A stretch of 64,000 nt of DNA from positions 2,097,501 through 2,161,500 of the forward strand of contig JAJTWR010000314.1 in the NCBI GenBank assembly GCA_021613335.1. The letters are read 5' to 3'. Of the stretch, positions 43,952 through 56,910 are shown one piece after another; within the stretch, counting starts at the first letter, position 1; every line of letters starts with the position of its first letter. Source of the DNA: Whitmania pigra. Taxonomy: Eukaryota > Annelida > Clitellata > Hirudinida > Haemopidae. A program made the translations under genes and the position numbers. The notes below the pieces were generated by a model. The model ran no database searches and had not been told where the DNA came from. It saw only the letters and a program-made list of their open reading frames with translations.

Positions 43952-45005
43952 AAGACTAAAACATGCAAAAGCTATCAATCTTCTTTTCCATGAGCGATTA
44001 TTTGATATTGCCTGTACCTTTTTATTAAACCATTTTAACATTTTATTTTAATAATAGTAAGAGCTAGTTAATGATTGTGTAAATAAAATAAATATTTATT
44101 TGTTGGTACTTTTGTGAAGAAACAAAATGTGCGCAATTGATCTTAAAGCTATTGTGTTGGAAAGTAAAACAAAGCGGTTCTGCTGCTCACGAGTCAATCC
44201 TTAAGGCCCATTATAATTTAATTACATGTCATCTGGTCAAATTTTGCTATAAAAATAAATCAGATTAGCGGTGCAAAAGACACGGCGGATGATTATACAT
44301 TTGCATCTTATTTTTATTTTTTTTTGAGCAATTTTATTAATCATCAAAATGAACAAAACGAATCAAACAAAAGAGACACCAATATACGGATTAATAAAGA
44401 ACTCATGGATCAGCTTTAAGGAAACGCAAGCTTCCGCTAGCAAGCTGACCCTGAAATATCAATTAATTAAGAAAACGAATAATAAACCAGTCAGATAAAC
44501 AGTTAATCAAGAATACCACGAACTAAGTACAATTTGTAGGACAATTTAAATAATAAATATAATATCAGGAATGGTCCAGTCTGTTTACGATTTTTGATAG
44601 ATGAAGGAATGGTGTTGTATAGTCTAGGTCCGTAACATGTTATTGAAAAGAGCTTGAGGGTGGTTTTGGCAAAAGATGGACTATATTCGTGGGTATGACG
44701 GAGAGAGTATGAAGGTTTATGAAAAAAGAAAGGGACACAATATGTTGCCATAATAATATCAAACGTTTTACGAACAATTACAGTACGGTTGAATTGGGTT
44801 GATCTTTTAACTTACATTGATTAACGATTCTCGAAATGTCTGCAGTCTGAATCCCTCCTTCAATATTGAAAAAAGTTAACAATTTTTAAGGAATAAATTT
44901 ATTTATTATATGTTAATTCTGATTAAATTTTATTCAAGTGAAAGACCAGTTTTTATCTAAAATAATGATTGTTTTTAGGATTTTAATATTTTTTGTGTAA
45001 TGCAG
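43952..45005. other. Spacer between IgR2 and IgR3
   Basis: Contains the IgR2 polyadenylation signal, duplicated spacer sequence near 44160-44340 and a LINE fragment (44329-44751). No convincing leader exon for IgR3 was found. The best candidate, an ATG near 44921, gives a short unconvincing leader with donor GTGAAA. Confidence 0.5.
44329..44751 (-). mobile_element. LINE 3'-end fragment, copy 2, with C-terminal reading frame
   Basis: The minus-strand frame 44503-44751 contains THEYSPSFAKTTLKLFSI and GPRLYNTIPSSIK, the pattern usual at the C terminus of CR1/L2/Jockey-type LINE polyproteins. It is followed by 44329-44480, which is repeated at 16081-16232. The element is truncated upstream and lies where the IgR3 leader or promoter would be expected. 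Confidence 0.65.
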
Positions 45006-46900
45006 ACATTCTGAGTGGAAAAACTCAAGTATCAACTGAGATGATAATAACTAAAATAACAAGCAATGTTTTCATCGGATGTGAGGCACGCAATGCTGCT
45101 TCCAGACTGTGGACGTACAAATCAACAAATGTATGTCAAGCTACGGAGGATCTTGTCAAAGGGTCTGAAATTATCAGAAATAAATTAAATGAAAAGGATT
45201 ACAAACGTTATAGCATTACTACAAAAAGCAACAACTGCACATACAATTTACTTATCACAGCAATCCAATTGGGTGATGCTGGGCTGTTTGCTTGTTGGGA
45301 AGGTTCGGTTGTATTAAAAAGTTCAAACATCGTTGTCGTAAGTGAGTTATTTATGACGAATTTAATTTTTTTGTAACAATTCAACTTTGAGTAATTGATA
45401 TCCCAACTTTAAATTAATAGATTCAAATGACGCGTGCTTTTGCGAACCCGATTTCCCTTACTCCAAAAACATCCATTTGAAACAGAATGACTCAGTCACC
45501 ATCAAATGTTCATTCCAATATTCATCGGATGAATCATGCATTGTTGGAGTAACAATGCATGATTTTTCTATTTGGACAGACCTCACAGGATACAGAAATT
45601 TAACGATACCTGATGATGATTTCGAAGTTAACATGGATGACAAACATACATGGATACGTTTTAAACCTGGTGCTGATATATCAAACGGAACTCATGTCAA
45701 CTTATCTTTTGCTTTCAATTGTTCTTTCTCAAGCAACAGCCAAGACAAGCACATTCGACATGAAGGGCGCTTCGATTTCATGTGCAATTCACAACTTTTT
45801 TTTTGAGGAAGGTTTGTCTGCACAATATAACTTGGGATATTTTATTTTAGAATTAATTTTTTATGCTCATTTTACACTCATTTTATTAGCAAGTTTGAAT
45901 TGCGAGTTTAATTTTTTTTTCGTAAATAATATTTCTAATCATTTGCGTTTTAATTTATTTAAGTTGCTTCTTGGTGATCTATCTGACTTAAAAACTGTTT
46001 ATCCAAGAATTTCAATTTGAAATGATTATAATCTTATTATAACATATTATTGCGTTTAGAACTTTTATAAATTTATTTTATGATTTTGTTTTGTAGAATT
46101 TAATTTGGGTGAGATTTCAATTTTGTTTTTATTAAATTAAATTTTGCTTAATATTTTATGTAAATTTTCAACAACTCAATCAATTTATTCAAAAAAAAAT
46201 ATTAAAATATAGATTGTACTTTTGACAATATGATTTTGCAAATTTCTAATTCGTATCAATTTTGAATGCACAATTTTCTTGCACTATATTGATGGAATGA
46301 TTTGCAGATAAATGAAACATATAATAACATGTATGACTTTAATTCCAGCTACTAACACTAATCAGACAATCATCAATCTTTTGCTAATTTTCGCCATTGG
46401 CCTGGCCATTGCAATATTTGCAATTGCAATTGTACTCATGTTTGCTTGGTTATTCTACAAGTTATTTTACGGTACATTTTATTAGCTGATCTTGATTTTA
46501 AAACTTTGTACGTATTTAGTTTTTAAACTGTTAAATTGCGTAAACATTATATGCGATAAACTCACCCAGGTCGTGAAATCCTAAAATGAACCATATACTA
46601 TCAAATTAGTAAGTCAAATAACTGAATAAATTTTATTAAATAATGATATTTATCTTTAATGTTTCGCTAATTTGTACAACATTAAATTAAGTTAATTTTG
46701 TTACAACAAAAAATGTTCAAACGGTTAAAGATAGCAGCATTGTGGGTAAGAATCTTCCCAAAATTCCCGTGATGACTGAATTTTCTGGAGTCGTGGAGAA
46801 TTTTCAGTTTAAAGATTTGTCTGGATTTCGATTTTCAGAGGATGCAACTTATGACATCATAAATGACTGTGATGAACCAAAGTTAACATGCAATATCTAA
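45006..46900 (+). pseudogene. Ig-superfamily receptor IgR3, frameshifted and without an obvious leader
   Basis: Exons 45006-45341 (Ig1, FIGCEA, RLWTYK, AGLFACWEGS), 45421-45811 (Ig2), 46349-46471 (transmembrane, WLFYKLFY) and 46731-46900 (tail, IVGKNLPKIP and ATYDIINDCD). Ig2 keeps GYRNLTIPDDDFEVNMDDKH but has an 18-nt in-frame insertion near 45547-45564 and, close to its end, a run of nine T (about 45796-45804) that puts the frame into a TGA. The exon is one base longer than phase 1 requires, so one extra T explains the break. The rest of the gene stays open with good splice sites. It may be a recent pseudogene, a secreted short form, a polymorphism or a sequencing error. An AATAAA is near 46988. 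Confidence 0.65.
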
Positions 46901-49105
46901 ATGGAGATGTGATCATATGACGTCTGCTCTTCTAACATCTTTGATTTTTTAATGATCAAGAACTAACATTATCGATTTTTTTTTTTAAATAAAATGGAAC
47001 GCAGTTATTTTCATTCGTAACGAAGTAGCCAAGCATTAAAGTTAATTTATTCCATCTGTTTGTAACAGGTGCTTGTTTATTAAGGTTGATCACTTAATTT
47101 AGAATTATTTTATTCAGTTTGACTGTGTCAAAGTTTTTTAGAAGAAGTGTAAATATTTGTGTAGAAGTACTTGTCCAACAGGTCCCCATTCCCATGTAAC
47201 ATCACTGATTTTCATCCATTTTTGTTATTAGATATTTCCTTTCTTGATTGTATTAAATTATTTAATAATATTCTCTTCAATTACAATGCTGCATTGGAAA
47301 CTGTATTGTAAGAAAAAGTTATATAAGCATACTTGGAGTATTTTTTGCAATCAGAACTTCTGGCGTGTTGCCCCGTTGTTTTAAAAACTTAAAATTAAAG
47401 TCGTTTTTGCTCCTGCGTTAAGTTCATGTTCAAAGGACAATATCCAAGTTGTTTCGGCAACATTAACTTAATTAAGAATTCAGTGGTTTAAATTATTCGA
47501 TTAAAATTATTTTTCAATGTGTTTTATCTCCATAGCAAATAAATCAGAGTGGAAACACTAATTAACTCATTAAGGATTGACAGCGGTTTTTTAGTAAGCA
47601 ATTCTAATATCTAATATAATATAATAATAATTAATAATATATTAATTCTAATATTTTAATATAATTCTAATTCTAATATTAATATATAATTTAATTAAAA
47701 ATGTTTGATGTGAAATGTTTAAAATTTGAACTAGGAAACAGTTGGTCAATTTCTTGAATTAAGAAATGTTATTAATGATATTACAATAACAATGGAAATT
47801 AGATTCAATACAAACACAACTAATTAAAATTGCATCAACTTAAAAAAGATATAAAAACGCCGAGGCATATCCAACTTTGTATCCTTACTCATGCAACAAG
47901 ATCAAGCAGATCTTCAAGCTTGCATTAATGGGAAATGCTTAAGGTGTTTCTAAAATAACTAAATGTTACTCACTATTTTAGGGAAATTTCAAAAAATTTA
48001 TCGCTTATTTCACATTTGTAAGAAAATTCAAGGTTTATTACGCATATGCAAGCATTATCTATTGCCTGCCATGTTGTTACACAATTTCTGAACTGATGCT
48101 ACATTGATTTCCAAATTGTCATTGTGAACAAATGATAAGTGGAGTTTAGCAATAAAATATCAATGTAAATCCGTGAGTCATGAGAAACAGCGATGACAGT
48201 TTATAGCGTAGTTTAGCTGGTTTGACTGAGATTTAAAATTAGATAGTTGTTGTCTTGTTAATGAAATAACGTTATAATTGTAACAAAAATAAATTAACGT
48301 TTTCTGAAATATTTTCAATAAATTTAATTTTACAACTATCACTGTTAGTAGTAGTTAATCCGCTGCACCAAACTCGTGCACACAATCCCAAACCAAGCAA
48401 ATTACTTAAAATGTCGAGTCATTAGCATAACTAATTATAATCAACGTAACTAATTATAATAAACGTAACTAATTATAATAAACGTAACTAATTATAATAA
48501 ACGTAACTAATTATAATAAACGTAACTAATTATAATAAACGTAACTAATTATAATAAACGTAACTAATTATAATAAACGTAACTAATTATAATAAACGTA
48601 ACTAATTATAATAAACGTAACTAATTATAATCAACGTAACTAATTATAATAAACGTAACTAATTATAATCAACGTAACTAATTATAAAGTCTACATAACT
48701 AATTATAATCAACACACGAAAAACCCTAAAATGAAACTTTTCATCGTAGCTGCGCCTCATAATTACGAGACTAAAGGCCCTTTTCCACCGCCTCAATCAT
48801 TGAAGCTATTAATAGTTTTAATACTCAGCTAAATGTTTTAACCGTCATTTGACTGTAATTTGAAGACTTTATTTGTTGATTATAAATGCTAATAATATAG
48901 AAATATTAAGATACATTATTAACATCTGCTTAAATGTAAAAATTGTTAAATATTACTTATATGGAAGCTCGGAAAATGCGCAAGCTGTATATTTTTGTAT
49001 TAAATAGAATTTTATGCTGCTATCAATAAATGTATTTGAATCTCATACTTATTTGTTTCAATTGTAATAGTTGGAACTTTGATCAATTTTCCGGATTATG
49101 CCAAC
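46901..49105. other. Spacer between IgR3 and IgR4
   Basis: AT-rich, with no supported gene. It contains the 19-bp minisatellite at 48429-48713. Confidence 0.5.
48429..48713. repeat. Minisatellite, 19-bp unit, about 15 copies
   Basis: The unit is AACTAATTATAATAAACGT with a C variant (AATCAACGT) mainly in the outer copies; the centre is homogeneous. Length is 285 bp, 15 times 19. Confidence 0.95.
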
Positions 49106-52100
49106 ATGCTGACATCAAATTTGTCACTGAACTATTTGAGATACCTATTTCTTGTATTGATTGGTTAGTCTACAGATTTAATAACAATATTTAATATTTA
49201 TTTAAATGAATTATGTAATCTAATACAAACTTGTATTCAATGCTCAAAATAATTCCAAATTAAAAAAAAATGTAAAATTAACAATTTAGTCGCCCGGAAC
49301 ACAGCTACATCTCCAACTGGCAACTCCACTAATATAAAAACAGTAATTGGTCTCAAGGGACACAATGTCTCAATCGAGTGTCAATCCTGTAATAACCAAC
49401 CTCTTTATTGGACATACAAATTGCCAACTGGCGAAGACGAAGATATCACCGGTGGATTACATTTAGTCAGAAAAGAAATGTACCCATTAAATGAAATGCA
49501 GTACAATCTTGCACAACAAGATTGCTCTTACAACTTATTACTTCAAGAAGTAAAATTTAGTGCTGCTGGCCTGTTCATCTGTTGGGATGGTTCGACTGAA
49601 GTTTCAAAAACGAATTTCATCGTCGTAGGTAACAAAATATATTACTTATTACTATGATAACATCATTTTCATAAATTATATCTTGGTGCATCAAAGCGGA
49701 ATAAAGGACTACCGAGAGTGCCCATTCTAATTTATGACTTAGCCTTCGGGGTCTCGGTTTTCGCCTTGGTGCTCCCTTGGCAGTACAATTCCTGTCATGC
49801 TCGAAATTTTCATTCTCTGTCATATAATGGCATATACTAGTCATATAATTAATTGTGTATAAAGTCAATACTTTTTGGTACCAAAGTTATTTTTTTGCAA
49901 CAGATGACGAGAAAAACTGTTCCATCACACCAGATGTGCTACGTGCTACACCGGGATTATTGAACCAAACCATTGCATATGAAAAGAATATTTCACATTT
50001 TACAATCAGTTGCGCGCTTCATTATTCAACAGAGGGGTCCTGTGTTGCTTCTCCTATTTGGGTAGACACCACAAACAGCAGAAACATAACGACATCTGGA
50101 AATGGTTTCGAAATCAAATTAGAAAACAAAATTGCCCAGCTCGTTTTGAGACCTGATGCTGATATTGAAGATGGAACTCACTTCAAAATTTCTATCGCCT
50201 TCAATTGTTCATCATTTTCAAACAACAGCCATGATTTGCGACAGCAAGAAACATACAATTTTGGCGAAGTACCTTTCACTTTTAGTGTCAAAAAAGAGGG
50301 TAATAACTAGTTTGTAATATCAATTTTCGTTCGTCTATTAGACTAGTACAGCAAGCAGCACTCATTATCTCATTAATTTTATTTTAATGATAAGAAAATT
50401 GTGATCCCACTTGCGGCAATTATATTGTTAGTCCCATTTTAAGTTAATGGCTGTTTGCAACATAAAACATAAAACAGTATTTCATATGATACTCTTTGTT
50501 TTAAATGGGAATTTTATGAACATTTACCTTCACTTCAACGGCTAAATAAATGCAAAATAATTTTGTGGAAATTTCTTTTGTTTTGTATTTCATAGAGTTC
50601 ATTAACAATTTATTCAGAGTTATTGCAAATTATTAGTTAATTTCAAGATGTCTCTAGCGAAGTTCCCTAAAGCTCTGAAGTGTTTTTAAAAGATTTGAAT
50701 TAAATAAAAATTGTGGAATTATTAATTCCAGGAAATCAGTAATGATATAAGAAACTTAAACAATTTAATGATCGATGATTGTCAGATAATTACATTGAAA
50801 TTAATTAAAAATTCTCCTCTGACTAACATCAATGTGACTAATCAAACACAGAAACCTTCTAATCATTAAGAGAATTAAGTAGAATATTCGAGATAATTAA
50901 TGCTCATTATTTTCGTGAATTCAAAAAGTAGTTTGGCTTTGTATGAGTGATAATTTTTGTAGAAGTTCAACAGTTAGGAATACAAAATTATCTTTTATTT
51001 TGCAGAAGAAATTGTTTACACAGACCACACACCGCTTAACACTCGCGACGGTAATTATTCTTCATTCTTCATTTTAGTTAAACTTACTAGCAAAAACATT
51101 TAAAAAATTTAATTGGATAAATGTAATATTATATAACTCTATTATAATTTTTAGAAACTTATTATTTTAAAAAATTTTGTTCCTATGCTGATCAGAACGA
51201 AAGAACGAAATGGATGAATAACAACAAATTTAAAACTGCTCTTTAAGAGTAGTTTTACGAACGACGCATAATTGTTCTGATGTTTTAACCAGGCCCCACC
51301 AGAGGGGGTGAAGCCGGTGCGCCGCACTGGGGCCTAAAAATGTTTAGGGGTCTATGAACATTAAAGCTCAACATTAAAACGGGCAATTACGCATGAAATA
51401 TTTATTATTACTTTGATGCTGAAAGGGAAATTCCCTCTCAACCTCTTCCAGGGATGCCCACCTAAAGTTTCCAAATCCAGAGGGTTTTTTTTTATGTTGA
51501 AGAAGGCATAATAATTTTAGAGAGTTGAGATGAAAAACTAAAAAAATTTTATTTTAATTTTTGTATATAAGTTTTATTAAGTTTCGGCAACTTCATATCA
51601 TTCTATTATTTTATACCTTTGGCTGTCTAACTGAATCATCTAGATGTGAATAGTGATGGAAAGGGAGCCAGAAAAAGTCTCGAACTGGAACTTTTTTTCT
51701 CAAGGAGGCCCTGGTTTTAACAAAGAGTTCTTAATCATGTCTGTCATGTCTGTGCTATTAAAAAATTGATTAATGTCCTATTAATCCACAACAACCTTCA
51801 GTTAATTATTTTGAAATATCCCTTTATCATCAGCAACTTTTTTTTTACAATTTTTCAAAAAAGTTACATTAGGGTCAGCACTAGGGTTATTATGGTTGAG
51901 ATAGCTTGACGGTTTTAATAATGTTAGTAACATATTTCTATGGATAATTACTTCTTTTGTCGTGATATGTGCCATTTACTCGAACAAAATTTGATTGATT
52001 TGTTTACTTTTCTTTATTGACAGTCACAACAACGTCTGAATTTATAAAAGAAACCAGAACTATATTAAATATCGCACTCATCACTGGCGTGCCTGTGATA

Positions 52101-52777
52101 ACAGTCATTGTGATTGCAGCCTTGGTCATTTTCTGTCTGAAAAAGTATTCCAAGTTATGCTTCGGTAAAATTTGATTAAGAAAGCTTTATTTTATTTTAA
52201 TGTATTAATTTCTAATTTCCATACCCCATCTCAAAACCTGATTCTAGACGACTAAATAGCATTATGAACATGTCGCATTGTGAAATGTGAAATTTAAGAT
52301 CTTAACTTATTTTTTCCAGTATTTATAATTCCTTTTTTTTTCAAATTTTATGGTTGCACATGACGTTGAAACATTTTACAACTAATTCAATATTACTTTA
52401 TTAGTCGACAATATTTTCGTTGTAACACTTATATTTATAACGTTTTAAATTATAATGATAATTAATATTATTATATTTTATTATTATTTATTATTATTAA
52501 TAAGAATTATATAAAATTTATGTGTATTATATATGTCATTTTAATTTTTTATATTCATTTACCAGCAGCCAAAAACGCTCGAAAGATGATTAATCAAGCA
52601 AGTGTGATGGGCAAAGCTCTACCTGAGATTCCAATGACAGATGGCTACGTTGGTTTCACGACTGATTTTCAATCCAAATATATCCAAAATTATGAAGTTA
52701 TAGATGACGGTACTTACGATGCTATCGACGATACGGAATTAACTTACATCGGAAACTACATTCCAATAATTTACTAG
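49106..52777 (+). CDS. Ig-superfamily single-pass receptor IgR4, 396 residues, several tail tyrosines
   Basis: Exons: 49106-49163 (leader, hydrophobic LRYLFLVLI), 49290-49628 (Ig1), 49904-50299 (Ig2), 51006-51050 (short stalk EEIVYTDHTPLNTRD), 52024-52164 (transmembrane), 52566-52777 (tail); all introns phase 1. Ig1 has VSIECQ, LYWTYK and AGLFICWDGS. Ig2 is diverged but aligns (GSCVASPIWVDTTNSRNITT, DGTHFKISIAFNCS). The tail keeps VMGKALPEIP and then has clustered tyrosines: NYEVIDD, GTYDAIDD, LTYIGNYIPII. This is the most diverged of the four tandem genes and has more possible SH2 docking sites. A hAT-like element lies in the intron before the transmembrane exon. Confidence 0.85.
51290..51713. 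mobile_element. Non-autonomous hAT-like element, 424 bp
   Basis: The ends read CAGGCCCCACC and, inverted, CAGGGCCTCCTT, and the element is flanked by a perfect 8-bp duplication GTTTTAAC (51282-51289 and 51714-51721). An 8-bp duplication with CAGG(G/C)CC ends is typical of the hAT superfamily. No transposase frame remains. It is in an IgR4 intron. Confidence 0.85.
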
Positions 52778-53468
52778 CACAGTCATTCCAACTAATTTAT
52801 GTGTTTATTTATTATTTTTGTGTGTTTTATAGGTTACTTAATGGTAGTTGGTTGTAATAACTTTTTAGTCTTTTTTAATCTAGAAATAATTTTATTTGTT
52901 GTTTAACGTTTATTTAAAAATTAATCTAAGAGGAAAAATTGAACTCTGCATAAATTTTCATTGAGTCTTTCACTTTGCAGATGGCATTGTTTTGTTTGAT
53001 TTGTTTGTTTTTTATTGTTGTGATTCCTTAATTATTTCACTTTAGTCTGGTTTGATTTTTTAAAAATTAAATTTAACATAAGCTTCTGACGCTATGCGCA
53101 CGGCGCCTTACAAATTAATTATTATTATTATTAATATTATTATTATATTTATAATATTTACATTTAATCAATGCATGTATTTTGTATGTATCAATACGAA
53201 CAATAATGTAACTCTAATCTCTTTTATCTCAAAAACATTCCTTCTTTCTTCTTGGTCTCTATTCGAAATAATAAAGCCAACAGGTAACACCACGAACATT
53301 AAGAATTATAAAAACCAGCAGAACACAGAGCCTGAGTAAAATGAAGAAAATAAACGCCATTCAATGAGTCGTTATTCTAAAAGTCAGTTGCATACTTTGC
53401 TATGCGATAAATCGATGCAATTTAATCAATAAAAACAAACATGCAGAAGAACGCAAAATCCGTCATTA
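52778..53468. other. Convergent spacer between IgR4 and IgR5
   Basis: AT-rich. Positions 53085-53115 (CTTCTGACGCTATGCGCACG) match the body of the SINE at 35905-36088 and are followed by ATT repeats, so a SINE 3' end is likely. No gene seen. Confidence 0.5.
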
Positions 53469-55910
53469 CTATTGAGATTCAATTTTTTTGTCTTGGGGGA
53501 CGAGGTAGAGTCCTGGGTCGTTATTGAAGAATGCAGGAGAAGAGGGAATGGATGGAGCACGCTGACCGCTGGGCATTCTACATGGAGTCATGGGGACGTA
53601 TCCTAGGACGCTTGAAGTGAAATGCGGAAGCTGAGATGAAGAAGAAGACGAAGCCATAGTCGAGAATGGCTGTTTCTTACTGCTATCGAGATAAATGCTA
53701 GGAGCGACGCCTTTGTCATCGATTCTGTCGTAGACTTCAGAATCGTCTGCTGAAGCTTCCCGAAGGAGAGATGCACCGTGGTGGAATTGCTGGAGTCCTT
53801 GGTGGAGGAGGGGGGCTGCAGAGTGGGGAGCGTGTGGAGACAAAACGCCCTGGAACCCCATGGAAGATGTTTGGGGTGGGGGTGTGAGGTTGTTGTTGAC
53901 TTGCATGTTGTAGGAATTCTCGCAGGAGACCGGCTGCCGCCTGTAGGCTACATTCTCCGTCATCATGGACTGTCCCCGGGTGTACATGGTAACTGGATAT
54001 TAATTGCCAACTTATTTCAAGTTCAGTCGACTTGGATCACTACACGATTTTGCCAAGAACGTTTAGATATCTTAACAATTTAACTAACTAGTTAATAAAT
54101 TCTATGTAGATACCTACGCGAATCGTCGCTGGTCCTTTTGCGGTACTTGACAAGGAAGAGGCTCACCAAGACTATGACCAAAATGGCGAAAAAAGCCAGA
54201 ATGCCGGCAAATACAAAGGTGATAGTCGATGACTGATTTTCATGGTGATCTGCTGCTGCGGGAGAATAACATATTAATAAAATAATAATATTAATACACA
54301 ACTTTGTGTATTTGCAATGTTTTTCAATAATTTTTAGCCATTAAACTTAACTAAAAAATATTTGAATTTTTTAAATTAATATTATTATTTCGCTAAATTA
54401 TTATGTTCTTTAGGCTTTTCTTATTTGAAGCCTGGAGATGATAACACGATCAACTAATGTCTTATTCATTTCATTTTAATTTAAATCCATTAATAATTAA
54501 TCTATTTCTTAAGCTTTTAAATGGAAATCAATGCTAATTACTTCCTTCTTTCAATTCTACTTCTAATCATAGTAATTTCAAAAACGTTCAAATTGGTTCC
54601 TAATTACGAATAATTGCTTATGTGATTCATTGCTGGGAAATTTAATAAAAGAATATAAAGTTGTGTAATCCTCGGTTTTAATGATGAATTACCCTTTTCA
54701 GATGGGTTTAATTCAGAGGCGCCGAGGTGAGGAGTGACAAATTTAGTCGTAGTGGAAGTGGTGCTCTCTACATGTACAGGCGTTTCAGCTGTTAAAAGGA
54801 AAAATAATTTCATAATTTAAAAATAAATTCATAAATTACAAATATGCCATGTACATTTCTTGACATAGTAAGGTAGTCCAAAAAGTAATTTGTACAGGGG
54901 AATATATTACATTGAGAGCGAAATTCAAGATGGTTTATCCTGTATTCGATGAATATCAATAATAAAATACGAAAACAAGAACATCGCACTAGATACCTTT
55001 TAAATAAAATGTAGGAGTGACGAAATTAGTCTCAAATATTGGTTCCTTCGTAGAATATTCAGCCTTGGTTTTCTGAGTCTTCAGACACTTGAATTTAATT
55101 AAGAATTTGTAATAACTGCCATTTATAAAGTTCTCGTCGATTTTTAGGATGGCCGTAAAAGATCGATTTTCAAACTGAGTTTCGTGAATTTCAAGATCGT
55201 TGTTCTGTGAGCCAAGCCATACGCCCTCAGCATAACAGTTACTTTGTGAGTGATATTTCACATTGCAAGTGATCTTGAAGGTATCACCTTCTTTCACCAA
55301 TGCAAAACCCTGTTCGCTGGTTTTCATTGGAAAGACATCACACTTTGTATATTCAGGTTCTATAAAATAAAATTAGCTTCAAAATAGCATCAAAAATTTG
55401 TTAATTCGCTTAAAAATCTTGCATTTATTTTACAACCGATTGAGCACCTACCTGCCACAATGATATTAGCAGAATAGCCGTATCTATTAATCAAACCCTG
55501 GGTGCAATGATAAATATCGTTCTCTTCTGGTGAAACATTAAGGAACTTTAAGTCTCTTTTTTTGAATTCTTGAGTGTCCTGTTCAATGACTTGAAATATG
55601 TGACTCATTGAGTTAGGTACCGCAGTACCGGGATATATCGGGTCAGTGCCATGCCTCTCATTTGTCCATAGTATGGCAGTCTTAACCGGATATTGGTTCT
55701 CTATTATTTTACATGGCCAGATATATTGTTGGCCCAACATGAGTACTTCATTTTCTGGTCTTGTTTGAGTCTCTAACAAGAAAAGTTATAAATTCTTAAG
55801 CAATTATTTTAGTAATAATTATGTCAACTAAAAAATGGCCACAAGAACCAACCGTCCGAATAAGAGGAAGAAAGTATCATCATAAAACATATAGCACAAG
55901 TCAGAACCAT
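53469..55910 (-). CDS. Ig-superfamily single-pass receptor IgR5 with long tyrosine-rich tail, 499 residues
   Basis: Exons from the 5' end: 55853-55910 (leader MVLTCAICFMMILSSS), 55452-55772 (Ig1: YIWPCK, AILWTNE, NDIYHCTQG), 54997-55359 (Ig2: FKITCNV, GVWLGS, IKFKCL), 54693-54788 (Ser/Thr-rich stalk VESTTSTTTKFVTP), 54118-54255 (transmembrane, then KYRKRTSDD stop-transfer), 53469-53992 (tail, about 174 residues). All introns are phase 1. The tail has DDSEVYDRIDD, close to the Y-D-x-I motif of IgR1-4, plus LGYVPMTP (Y-x-x-M, the p85 PI3-kinase SH2 motif), NSYNMQV, PSIYLD and LYLVPQD. This suggests coupling to PI3-kinase and so a possibly activating receptor, which is inference. It runs opposite to IgR1-4 and head-to-head with IgR6. 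Confidence 0.85.
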
Positions 55911-56910
55911 TTTCCTATTACACGATTTCGAGTGATTAATAAAAGGGTCACCTAAAGTTAAAAAATAGTTAAATAGTTATTTTGTAACTAGAACTTCATA
56001 TTAAAAAAGTTGTTGAATTTTAAACGAGGTATAAAGTGTTCTATGTGAAATATACAAAACAGCTTCCCAGAATTTAAAGGTTCTACTTCAATGATGTTGT
56101 TAAAAATTGCTTAAAGTTTTTAATAACATTACTATGCCATTCAAATCCAACCTTAGTTTGAGCTTCACAAAAGATTTTAAATTTTCGACAACTCAATCCA
56201 AACTAGGAAGCATCCTTATGCATGATTCGTAACGAGCTGAGGCTGAGACTAAAACGTCCTAATGACGAAAGGGATGTTTTCAAATAAGCTCTGAGTGTCA
56301 GATGGTTAAAGGGAGAAATTTAGAAAGAGAGAGAATTGCAGAGGTCTGGGAGAATGTACCCTAACGACTGGCAGTTAAGAAGACGTAATTATGATAATTT
56401 CTGGAAATTGTTGTAACAGCATTAAACAATGTCATTCAATATAACCAATCTTATAACGACAATCATGCAGTGGTAAGCAACATATATTTTCTAGTACTTT
56501 CTCCACAAAATAGATTTCTCGGAAGGTGATTGCTTATCAACCCATAGAAGTTTCTCAGTTATGAGAACAATTACAAGGAAATGATGCTATTCGAAAGAGA
56601 TCCTGTTCTGCATGTTACGCACTGTGCTTTGCAGTCTTAATCACCTTAATTAAATTGGGCTGACAAGCTTGACGGATGAAGAGATTCAATGAATAATTTA
56701 ATTATTATTTTTATTAAAGTAATATATATTTTTTTATATTTAATTCTGATGATGTTGTTTATTTAAAATCATATATTTATTCGAAATACAATTATTCATG
56801 TCTGGAATTCCCATTGTCTAAATGAGGCCGCAAAACAGACTTGTTCCGTTTGTCTGAATGTCTTTTTCGGCTTTGCTAACTTTAGTGACTTTGAGGTTAA
56901 ATTTGCGAAA
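55911..56910. promoter_or_regulatory. Divergent spacer between IgR5 and IgR6
   Basis: The 1-kb interval separates the ATGs of two receptor genes transcribed away from each other. No other gene or clear motif was recognised. A shared regulatory region is plausible from layout only. Confidence 0.4.
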
